The position numbers and the translations under genes were made by a program. A stretch of 64,000 nucleotides of DNA, taken from Trichosporon coremiiforme. Its lineage: Eukaryota > Basidiomycota > Tremellomycetes > Trichosporonales > Trichosporonaceae. The notes under the pieces were generated by a model. The model was not told where the DNA came from, searched no databases, and saw nothing but the letters and a program-made list of their open reading frames with translations. Shown piece by piece: positions 41,913 to 52,078 of this stretch (positions are counted from its first letter, which is position 1; each line of letters opens with the position of its first letter). The stretch lies in the NCBI GenBank assembly GCA_039545355.1, contig BCJJ01000007.1:124001-188000 (forward strand), in the 5' to 3' direction.

Positions 41913-44023
41913 ATGAGCGATGACGAAGAGCTCCCTCCCAGCAAGCTGGGCACAAAGGTACGTCTTGACATGCGTTTTGTCTCATGCACTGACATTCAGG
42001 AACACTGGGACATGGTCTACGAGTGAGCTATCACGCGCGTGACATGGAAGAGGTTGCTAACCGCTAGGCGCGAGAACAGAGTCTTCAACGTGAGCTCCAA
42101 TCCAGACAGGAAGCTGACAAGCAGGATATCGGCGATGAGGGCGAGGTCTGGTTCGGCGAGGACTCGGTCCACAAAATGCGCGCATGGGCTCACGACAACC
42201 TTCCCTCCACCTCCGACAAACCCCTGCGTATCCTCGAGTGCGGTTCTGGAAACGGCACTCTCCTCCTCAGCTTCCTCACGACGCCAGACCCCGACGCTGA
42301 GCCACAGCAGTACCACCTCACTGGTATCGACTACTCGGAGGGCGCCGTCAAGCTTGGCGAGAGCGTGGACAAGGCGCGACGGGTGGCGATTGAGGAAGGC
42401 GACGAGGATGTGATCGACATCGACGACGTCGTGAACGAGTGCACCTCCGAGTGGCGCGTCGGTGACCTGCTGCGTGACGAGTACAAGGAGACATGGGACC
42501 TTGTCATGGACAAGGGCACCTTCGACGCCCTCGCCCTCTCGGACGAGCCCATCGCCGAGAAGGGAGGCAGGGTCCCGAGCCAGGTCTACCCCGAGCAGGT
42601 CGCCAAGCTCGTCACTCCGGGAGGCTTCTTCCTGATCACGAGCTGCAACTTCACCGAGGAGGAGGTTATCAAGCGTTACACCAAGCCGGGAGTTGGTCTC
42701 TCCTTCCAGTGAGTTGAGAGGTGGGCATCGCTAACTCCTTCCAGCTCTAGTGTCCCCCACAAGTCGTTCTCGTTTGGTGGCAAGAAGGGCCAGACGGTCT
42801 GCACCGTCGCCTTTACGCGCGACGAGGCGGTTGCTAACGGCAACGGACACGCTACTCCCGTCGCCCAACCGGCTCAGCCCGATGACCCTCTGTTTCTCTG
42901 CGTTGACGTGAGTCATGACGCGCTCGGCCGCACAACTGACTTAAGGCCGGCGGCACCAAGACAGATGTCTGCATCCTGACGAAGAGCGGCAAGTCGGGCC
43001 GAGCAGTCGGCAGTACAGGCAACATGACGGAGGTCGGATTACAGCGGGCATTCGAAGTGTGAGTTAGCAGTGATTGTGGCCCATAGCTAACGGCAGTATC
43101 GCTGGAACCATTCTCTCGGCTCTGACTGCTCTGGGCATCAACACCCCGCTCGGGCTGAACGCGCCGTGTCCCGTTCTTTTCGAGGAGGCTTGGATCGGAG
43201 TGTCGGGTTGTGACACACCACAGGACCAGAAGGTCATGACCGAGTTGCTGACGCCTTTCTTCGGCGGCGACGTCAAGGTGCACAACGATGCGCTCCTCCT
43301 CGGCGGCGGGCTGCTGAAGCACAACGTCCCGTGGGGTGTCGCCGTCATTGCTGGAACTGGAAGCATCGCTGTCGGAGTTGAGGTCGATGCGCAGGGCGAA
43401 GTCGTTCTGGCTGCGCGCCGCGGAGGCTATGGATACCTACTTGGTGATGACGGATCAGCCTACGATGTCAGTCGGTGCGCTATCCGGGCGGCAGTCGACG
43501 CCTTCGACGCTGGCGAGCCCGACGGACCACTGTCGACGAAGATCAGCAAGCACTTCGGCATTGAGTCTGTTAACGGCGCTCTGAGCGAAGTGGTAAGCTT
43601 CAAACCCGTTGGTCCAGCTGACCCCAGCACAAGCTGAACCTGTCCGCGGACCCGATCCAGGCGACAAACGAGCAGAAGCTTCGCATTTCCGACCTCTCCC
43701 CCGCCGTGATCGAGTGCTACACTTCGACCCCGCCAGACCCCGTCGCCGTAACCGCGGTGCGTGCGGCGTGCCGGCCGCTGGCGGACTCGATCGTGCAGCT
43801 CGTGCGGCAGCTCCTCGCGCGCCCGCTCCCTGACGGCTCGCAGCGCACGCTTCAGAACGCAGTGTTCACGTGCTGCGGCGGTGTCGTGCGCCAGGAGGCG
43901 TACCGCCGCTGTCTCCTCGAGATGGTGAAGGAGGAGGGCATCGAGTTCGACCTGATCGAGCCCGTCTCGGACGTCGCGCGCAGTGGAGCCGAGGGCCTCG
44001 TCGCGCGGAGCAAGCGCCAGTAG
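41913..44023 (+). CDS. Fusion: eEF1A lysine methyltransferase (Efm4-like) + N-acetylglucosamine kinase
   Basis: One continuous frame of about 613 aa from eight exons: 41913-41957, 42000-42022, 42068-42089, 42125-42708, 42745-42907, 42946-43058, 43097-43592 and 43628-44023. Residues about 1-260 are a class I SAM methyltransferase of the Efm4/METTL10 type: EHWDMVYERENRVFNDIGDE assembled from 22- and 23-nt exons, motif I ILECGSGNGTLLLSF, DLVMDKGTFDALAL, GGFFLITSCNFTEEE, and the usual family ending PHKSFSFGGKKGQTVCTVAF. Instead of stopping, the frame runs through a short linker (GNGHATPVAQPAQPDDP) into LCVDAGGTKTDVCILTKSGK, the phosphate-binding start of BadF/BadG-type GlcNAc kinase, with AVIAGTGSIAVGVEV and FTCCGGVV later. 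Predicted to methylate eEF1A and phosphorylate GlcNAc. No stop or promoter separates the halves. Confidence 0.88.
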
Positions 44024-44219
44024 ATCCAGGAAGACCCGCAGACACATATAGCATCTAGACGTTCCTCACTTTGGGTTTATGCAGCCTTTGCTTTTCTCGT
44101 CATTATTCGTCGTCATTATTCCATCAGAGGAAGAGAGTCTACACTGAAATACCAGATAATCTATACACACCACGCCGGGTCACGAACCAAGGAGCGAGTT
44201 AGTCTATGAGAGAAAGGGG

Positions 44220-45863
44220 TCATCGGCGAGACTGGAAGTGGCGGGCAGCAAACAATCCCGCGCCAACGACGGCCGCGAGCCCAGCATAAGCGGCAGAGTG
44301 CACGACGTGTTTCTGCCAAGCCTCGCGCCGCCTCGCCTCGGCGTACCCAATATCAGGGCGGAAGGTGACCATGTCATACAGCGCAGTCCAACCCCGCACT
44401 GTCTTGGTGGGGAAGGGTTCTGCTCCCTCGAGGCTGAGGGGCTGCGAGGGGATCAGGCGCGTGAGGGCATAGTCCACAGCCCGGCGGAGGTGGTACAGCG
44501 GGTTCAAGACCGAGGAGCGCATCTCGGTATAGTTGTCCATGGCGAGCTGGCAGATGGCGTCGAGGTCCTCGCTGCGCTCAGAAGCGTACGTCGCAAGGCA
44601 GGACTCGAGGGTGGCATCGTTCTCGCCCTGCTTGTTCGTTGTTGTAGAGGTGATGCCGAATCGGTCGAGGTAGGTGCCGAGCACACGCACGTCTTCGAGA
44701 CCACAGTTCAGCCCCTGGCCATAGAAGGGAACCATGGAGTGCCACGCGTCGCCGAGCAGCGCACACCGGTCCTTGTACGTTCCCGGCTTGCAGGAGATCG
44801 TCACGAGGTTGCCGCGCGGGTTGGACATGAAGTCGTCGACGAGTCGCGAGCCTACAATCTTGTACGCGTCGGCAAACTCGGTCTTGAAGAATGCCTCGGC
44901 GTCCGCTCGTGTTTCGAGAGCGGCAATCTCCTCGAACGGCGCGAACAGCGTCAGCGTGAACGACTTGTCCTTGTTCGGAAGCGCGATCAACATGAACCGC
45001 CGCCGCGGCCAGATGTGCAGATGGTTCGGGGGCATAGCCCACTCGCCGTTGAGGGGCGGCATATGCAGCTCGACGTAGGCGTGGGCAATGAAGGATTGCG
45101 CAAAGTCGACCCTGGACGCGCGCATCATCTGCGAGCGGACTTGGGACCAGCTTCCGTCCGCACCCAGGATGAGGTCGAAGGGCGTCTCAACGCTGCCCTC
45201 AGCCAGGCCCGAGGTCTGCTCAGTACCGAGTGTCGCTCCGGAACGGGTCTCGCGGCCATAGGCGACGTTGTTGGTCCAGTCTACCCGGACGAGCTTCGTG
45301 TTGAACCGGCACTTGATCGACTTGGGGAGCGCCTCGACGAGACGCTGATTCAGGACTGAGCGAGAGATCGAGTTGGAACACTGGCCCCGGAGCGGGTCGT
45401 AGAGCTGCGCCTCCCTGTGCCCGTCAAGGTGGTGGATTAGGCGGGACGGCATGGGAATCGACTCGGAGAGAAGGAGCTCGGCCAGCGCCGGGTCCACAGA
45501 CGCCAGAGCGGCGAGACCGCGAGACGAGATGTTCATGTTGATACTGCGGAGGTTGGTCATGGCGATGGTGCGGCCGCGGGGGTCTGATGTTAGCTGTTGC
45601 CCAAAGGAACTCGCAGCCGCCGCTCAGTAGGCCGCGGTATGAATCGTCGCCGCTGGCAGAATGGCACACGACCACTACCAACTGCCGGGTCCGCAGCCGA
45701 GTGGAACAAAGACAGCCCAAGGAAGATACTCACCGTCCCTTGCCTCCCAGAGCTCGACGTTCCAGCCGCGCTTCTCGAGGCTGAGTGCCGTGAGCGCACC
45801 AACAGGGCCGCCGCCAACGACGAGCGCGCGCCTCGTTCGCTCGGGGTTGAGCTCGATAGTCAT
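44220..45863 (-). CDS. BNA4: Kynurenine 3-monooxygenase
   Basis: FAD monooxygenase of the outer mitochondrial membrane that hydroxylates kynurenine for NAD synthesis. Exons 45863-45734 and 44220-45583 (150-nt intron), 497 aa. N-terminal Rossmann motif RRALVVGGGPVGALTALSLE, then GRTIAMTNLRSINMNISSRG (family-specific NLxxS...R), LILGADGSWSQVRSQM (second FAD motif, GADG), and CALLGDAWHSMVPFYGQGLN followed by CGLEDV (GD motif and flavin contact). The C-terminal hydrophobic helix (AAYAGLAAVVGAGLFAA) with a basic end is the membrane anchor. Convergent with the fusion gene, under 200 bp apart. Confidence 0.94.
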
Positions 45864-47487
45864 GATATCGTAATTCTCCGTGTCGTCCTTTGAGGTCCTT
45901 CGGGCAGTCGCCACTGTTGTCGCTGTCGTTCAAGGAGTTCGAGAGGTAGCGATAGTCGCTTGAGGTGACAAGTAGTGTAATGCAAGTGTGGGGTGAGCGT
46001 ATGAGGGAGTTCGGACGGGGTCGCAAGCCAGTAAGCTAGCTGGGGCACGCGTGAGCCAGGGGGGGACCCAGAGTCAATAAGAAATATCGTTATCAGCACT
46101 GCCAGTACGGTGAGACGGGGGCAAAAAGGGCCAAAAAAGAATTGGAGGTGCGGCCTCACTGGTCGGACCAGGTCTCGTGCCTGAAGACACAGGCGCACGA
46201 TCAGAGCTTGTTTTCCACCACCAAAACCTCAGTTCCTTCGGTTCCTGCGGCAATGGGCTGTTGCCGCTTCGGTTGCGTGCTCACTATCTTTGGGGGAAAG
46301 AGCGGTCACGGGCGCTTCGGACTCGAATTGTTTGACGCCGGTCTGCACATTGAGGCTCAAAACCCACGGCCATGGCCGAGGAAACTGCATTCCGGAGCCA
46401 GGCGTCAAGGTCAAGGGCAGACGTGTGCGAGTGCGCAAGTGCAGGAGGAAGTCGGAACAGACCGGCTCCGCGACTCAGATCATCGACTCACTCACCCACA
46501 ACGTCACCTCCGGACTACGCCCATACCCGAATGCACCTCTACTGCAGCGTCGTACCAGCGGTTACACGCTGACTCAGATGAGTGACAAACGACCAATGCC
46601 TGCATTCCTTCTTATCAACCAGAAATCGAAATCTCTGAACACCGTTCCGGACTTGCGGCGATGTCTTGGTCACCTACCTGTCTGGCCTGTCTAGCCTCCG
46701 GAACTCGGGCCGGAGTTGGTTACTGAGGTGCAGCGGAGCTTGTGTAGGCGTGTTTTTGCCACCGCATTGCCACCGCACATGCAGAGGACTGTGCACCGCG
46801 ACCACCCGGCATGTGTGCATGCTCCGAATGTTCGAACCACGCTCGAAGCCCAGAAGACGGGCACAGATGAACAGGATTGCTTACGCGAGGCAGGCACTGG
46901 GCTGAGATGCGACTGTGAGCCTGCTAAGCCTGGCGGAGCTCTGGCTGCGGAGGACAGCTGATACGACCAGCTCGAACATCTTCCCACGGTGACTCAGACG
47001 GCTGCATCACGTGATGACGACCTGCGGTAGGTGACTGCTGTGATGTCGGTTCGTCAGAAGATGAACAGATGCATGCACATACCTGGGTATTTGCTCCAGC
47101 TCCACTGCTACACTAGACCTGAGGCTCGACTCGACCGAACCTATCGACACCTGCACCGCCTCACAAGCGGGACCGGCTCAGACCGCGACGAGTGATCAGC
47201 GAGGGCCTCATCGTTAATCAGGGCAAACAGGACCCATCAATCATCCAGTCGAAGTTGCAAGAGCATGCTTCTCCACACAATGGTATCTTCTGACCGTCTT
47301 TCTGCAGTGCATGACGTCTATCTCACGGCGAATCTCCGCAGAAGCTCCTGGGTGACGTCCTGCCACGCGAGCGGTGGACCTCCACTTTTGCCACCAGAGC
47401 CAGATTTCGCGGTCTTCAACGATCGAGCCCGCCACCGGCGTTCAACACCGTACACTCACCCACCCATCCATCCTCCATTCATTCGAA
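45864..47487. other. 1.6-kb intergenic, no gene seen
   Basis: Divergent region between BNA4 and NXT1. Open frames here are short and unlike known proteins; I see no tRNA, repeat or mini-intron signature. May hold long promoters or a noncoding transcript. Confidence 0.4.
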
Positions 47488-48126
47488 ATGGCGGACACGA
47501 CTCAAGCGTGAGCTCACCGACAGGAAAGGGAGCTGACAAATAGGGGCCCATGGTCGTCGTCCGCCATCGACGCCGCGTCGCACGGTGCGATCGCGTTCTG
47601 CCAAATCTACTACGAGGCGTATGACGAGCCGACACGCCGAGCTGTCGTGAGATAACCTTTCCCGATCGATGCCTGACAGTAGGAAATCCCCCAGTTCTTT
47701 TTACCGACTGCGAAGATTGTGTGGAACGGCAACCCCCTCAAGGCCGACGCCGCGAGCATGACCGCTTTCCTCGAGGCGATGCCTCTCTCTCGGCACGACT
47801 GCCAAACGCTCGACTGCCATCCGCTGAAGGGTAAGCTAACCACTCGCTGTCACAAGCTGACCAAAGCTGTTGAAGGCGCACAGGCTGGCGCGCCCGAGCT
47901 CCTCCTCACTGTCACCGGAAGCGTGCTGCACGGCCCGTCCGTGATGAAGACGGGCGACAACCCCAACGTCGACCCGAGCGACATGCCCCGCAAGTTCAGG
48001 GAGGTATTTGTCCTTCGCCCCGTCGAGGCCGCTGAGGGCATGCAACCAAAGGTGAGCTGGTTGCGGGCTCTCGTAAGCTGACCGCAGTACGCCATCCAGA
48101 GCGCCAACTTCCGCTTCATCGGCTAA
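47488..48126 (+). CDS. NXT1: NTF2-related mRNA export protein (Nxt1/p15)
   Basis: Partner of the Mex67/NXF1 mRNA export receptor. Exons 47488-47507, 47544-47646, 47683-47830, 47867-48051 and 48088-48126, 164 aa. NTF2-like fold: AASHGAIAFCQIYYEAYDEP, KIVWNGNPLKADAASMTAFL, LDCHPLK, ELLLTVTGSVLHGP, FREVFVLRPVE and the final strand KYAIQSANFRFIG. All four introns are exactly 36 nt. Three of the four have AGCTGAC branch sequence (the second has CCTGAC), and the donors are GTGAGCT, GTGAGAT, GTAAGCT and GTGAGCT. First coding exon 20 nt. Confidence 0.9.
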
Positions 48127-49167
48127 GTTAGCGCGCTCATCAGCGACATCAGGCCACAACCGACTACCCATACGAGATCGTTCACACGCCCTTCGACGAC
48201 AGAAGTCTCTGCATGCATTAATAGGAACCCGAAACTCCGAAGGCGAGGCAGCAACAGCCCGATTCGCTCGACCGTAACAGCCGTGTTTCTGTCGAGCCCT
48301 CGGTCGCGACCCCGCCCGGCATGTCGCAGTTGCACCCTACCGGTCACCATGTCGCACTCCTCCTCTCTTCTCTCACTGACCATTCTTCACGACAGATTCG
48401 AAGACAATCAACGACGTCGATCGGAACGCCAGCGCTATTGTGCACTCAGTCATTTCAGGTGCCTCATCTCAACCCTGCCATCTGCCATCCAGCCTCTTCT
48501 GTCCTCCGCACCTGCGTCCTTCCCCTCCCCCCCCTCTCACGGACTACGGATGTCGCGACAATGGCAGGGCGTAAACCACGCCTGACATGCCTGACACACG
48601 CCCCGCACTCCCCACTTTGCATTTTCGATCAAGCGTGAGTGGACACGAGATCTGAGCGGGGGCGCACTCGGCATCCCTGAAAACACAATACGCCCTCGCG
48701 ACGACAGATCTCACTGGATCAGCCGGAATGCACTACGGCCCGAGCGCTTGACCTTTTGCGTTCTTGCGTATTCCATCCTCCGCCGCTGCGCGCACACTAC
48801 GTCTACGGGTGCGGCGCATGCAAGAGGACGGCTCGCCCATCCAGCGCAACCCGGAGAGTCGACGGCTGTACTTTCCAGGGGGCGGAATGCACAAATGGTG
48901 CTGCTGCGGTGCTGCGTTGTGTGCCGTGTGTTGGAGTGACACTACGACGGCACTAGTCACTTGACAAGACTCTGCGTCTGGTACCTTGGAGCCCGGCGCA
49001 CGGGCCAGCGGGCCAGAGACGGCAGGCTCACGTCCATACAACATTTTGCCTGCCGACTCCTCCTCCACAACCGCCAACCGAATCTCTGACCTTGCACCTA
49101 TATACAAACTGCCCGGGCTCTCTGTCTTCCTTCACCCTCTCCGCCGCTTATCCTCTCACTACTCAGC
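48127..49167. other. 1.0-kb intergenic, no gene seen
   Basis: Between NXT1 and BRCT gene 1. Short frames on both strands without recognisable content. Confidence 0.4.
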
Positions 49168-51561
49168 ATGGGAGGTGTGTTCAAGGGGTTGTTCATCTTT
49201 GTCCAGGTCAAGGATCGTTCATCAGACAGCGTCCGGAAAGACATCCGCACGATCCAGGTAAGAACACTTACTCCCTTCCTTTGTCGACGACCTCCATGAC
49301 CGTTTTGGCTGACAGCACAGCAACACGGTGGAATAGCGACCGCTTATGCCGACAACCCAAAGATCACGCACTGCCTGGTCACTCTTCCTTCCTCCAAACC
49401 TCAACCGTACTTCATCCGGACCTTCGACGAGGCGCCGTACAAGCTCCCAAATGACTTCCATCAGTGGACATGTGACCACCTGTTCTACTACTTCACGTTC
49501 GGCGTCGGCAGCAGGAACCCGAGGGTTGTCCAGACCGAATGGCTGTACGAGTCTATCAGTGCCAGAAAGAGTCTTGGTCCTGAAGAGGCCTGGGGTGGGT
49601 GGCGAATCAGGTGAGCAAGACCCTCAAAGACTAGATGCCGACAGACTGATGCTGACTGCAGGTGTGAGCTGCGTCGATCCAGCCGGCCCTCATCAGTGCG
49701 CGATCCTTTACAGAGCAACCCGAGCGTGAAGGACAACTACCCCGGTCCCGTGAGGGACATCTTGAAGGACCCCAGGCTGAACGGCAAGCTTTTAAAAGCC
49801 TCCAGAGATACACAGGACGACGACTCTCGACAGCCATCACATGCGAAGAGCGAGTCGTCCGAGGAAGATGAACCCTTACGAAAACGTCGAAGCCTTAGGA
49901 AACGCACGATCCACTCGTTCACGCCTTCCCCGCATCACACGTCCCGCCCTTCGCCGCCCAAATCTCCGGTTGAGCTCACTGTGAAAGCCAGCCCGAAAAG
50001 CCCCCTGAGCTTCACCAGCCTCGAAAGCCACGTTGGGAAGGCATCGGTCTCCCCTCACGCCGCATCGGCGCACAAGCCCAACATTCCGCCCGTCAAAGTG
50101 AACATCCCCTTCGCCCAGAGCCGGAATGTCCCAACCGCACCCTCTAGGTGCTACGTTCCACGCTCTGCGCATAGCGGTACATCTTCGGGACAACAGACGG
50201 CGGCTACGACGACGAGTAAGGCGTCAGCTGAGAGCAAGGACTCAGCGCCGTGTAGTCGCATCTCGGCTGATAGGATGACCCCTCTGTCGGAGCCAGCCTC
50301 AGCCTCAGTCTCTATCTCAGGCGCCGCCGCAATACAAGACTCCGCAGCTCCAGTTGCGCCTGCTCCTCCTGCATTTACAGCCGCACCCACCCCTTCCACA
50401 GCCGCACAAGCTTCTACGGTCTCAAGGACGGGATCATCGGTCCCCAAGGCAACTCTGAGTGTTTCAGTTCCCGAGTCGTCTTGCTCTTCCGTATCTTTGA
50501 CTCCCTTACCTTCGCCCACCTCGGTTTCGACGGATCCGGCGGCAGTGAGTGCTGTGCCAGTTAGGCAAGAACAGCCCGCGCCCGCGACGATTGGACAGCC
50601 CCGCCAAGTCGCTCCCGCACCGCCAGCAAGCATGTTGCCGACCCCGGTGACACCTGCGGCCGCCGCGCCGCCGAGCGTACTGTCAGTCGCCGCTTCAACT
50701 CAGACAGTCCCTCGTCAGCCTGAGCGCGCTGAGGCGGGTCTGCTTGCACCCAGAAATCCACCACAGCCCTTCCGCATGTTCCTCAGTGAAGGCTTAAAGC
50801 GAGGGACTCGCAACATCGTTAATGTAAGCTGGTCGGTTGTGCGCCTAGCTAACCTGCAGCTAGGAAAGGCGTCAGAGGTGCCCCTGCACGATGCAGACTA
50901 TGTCATCGTTTCCAGTGATGCCACGAAGCGCAGCCTTCCGGGTCCCGCCCCACAGTGGGCAGTGGTGGTGGACGAGGCGTGGCTGCACGACAGCTTCCTG
51001 AATGATGAGCTGCAGAACGTGCGCGACTACTTTGTCGACCTGCCCGCGGCCCCTGCCAGCGAGGCTGTCACTCTGGCCGCTCCTTCCGCTTCCGCTAGTC
51101 CGAGCGCATCAATGCGAAAGCGCAAAAGCAGCACCCTGTTTTCTGCTGAGCCCGTCGAGCCTCCTAAGCCCAAGAGCCGTGCGCCGAAACGCCCCGCCCC
51201 CGCTCCCGAGCCCGAGCCTGAGGAGGAAGACATGGTGATCGACGTGGACGACAGCGACGACGAGTCGTACGTAGGCTCAGGCGACGAGGGCGACGAGGCA
51301 GACGGAGACGACGACACCTCGGCACCAGTGCGCAAGGACCCACCCAACGACGCAGACATTTCAAACGTGTATTGGCTGGTCGACGAGTTGCTCAAGTGGG
51401 ACAAGCGCGGGTCGATCAGGCACCAGCTCGAGCGCTGCAGCCGCGACGTCGGCATCCCCAACGCGCGCAAGCTGTACTACACGTACAAGGAGTTTATCAA
51501 GGAGAATGTGCCCGACTTGAGGGCTAGGAGGCCGTACAAGAAAAGAGCGCGTACGCAGTGA
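49168..51561 (+). CDS. BRCT-domain family protein 1 (two BRCTs plus conserved C-terminal module)
   Basis: Exons 49168-49257, 49321-49610, 49662-50823 and 50860-51561, about 747 aa. N-terminal BRCT: GVFKGLFIFVQVKDRSSDSV, ADNPKITHCLV, then RNPRVVQTEWLYESISARKS (Trp-containing last helix) and AWGGWR. A Ser/Pro/Ala-rich middle of about 370 residues follows. Second BRCT: FRMFLSEGLKRGTRNIVN, HDADYVIVSSD, AVVVDEAWLHDSFLNDEL. Then an acidic linker and a helical module (VYWLVDELLKWDKRGSIRHQ, ARKLYYTYKEFIKENVPDLR). The intron 50824-50859 is 36 nt, has no stop and a length divisible by three; its GTAAGCT/AGCTAAC signals argue it is spliced. BRCT pairs usually bind phosphopeptides in DNA repair or telomere complexes; the partner here is unknown. 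Confidence 0.78.
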
Positions 51562-52078
51562 GCTGAAGCCTGTCGTTGAAGACCGTGGCCGCCGTGGAGC
51601 GGCGAGGAGGGAATGAGCAGTACACAGAGCACGAGCAGTGCGCAAAGTCAAAGAAGGCAGGAGAACTGCATTCATGCGGAAGGCGACTATGGCACTTCAT
51701 TCCATCGATTTTTCACAGATTCAGCGCGAACGCACCTTTGTAACATACATCATACGACGCACACGATCGTAACATGCACATGTATCATATCGCCAACACG
51801 GCAGTTAACTCGGAGGAGTGCCGGTGAACTTGCTGTTGAAGCAGAGGGGAGAAGGGGTCAGCCACTGATGCTGCTGTCCTGGTGATGCCTGGCCTGGTGA
51901 CCGACGGATGATGTCATACCCAGACCGCTGCGCCAGGGCTTACCAGCACCACACTGACATGAGCGCTATACTGTAAATGTACACAGAATGGCATATGCCG
52001 TTTCTCGGCTGTATTGCAACATGAAAGGCTATGCTACAAACACGATACTGGCAATAAATGCCCAAAAGGGGGGCGGGA
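51562..52078. other. Convergent intergenic, no gene seen
   Basis: About 500 bp between the stop codons of BRCT genes 1 and 2; 3' ends only. Confidence 0.4.

Noticed and set aside
4840..44023. NGI1-like gene and GlcNAc kinase as a GlcNAc-use cluster
   Set aside because: They are 37 kb apart with unrelated genes between, and no transporter, deacetylase or deaminase gene is present.
44238..45359. A 373-codon plus-strand frame opposite BNA4
   Set aside because: Shadow of the conserved monooxygenase on the minus strand; no family content.
46800..46860. Possible tRNA T-loop (GGTTCGAAC on the minus strand)
   Set aside because: No matching acceptor, D or anticodon arms could be folded around it by eye.
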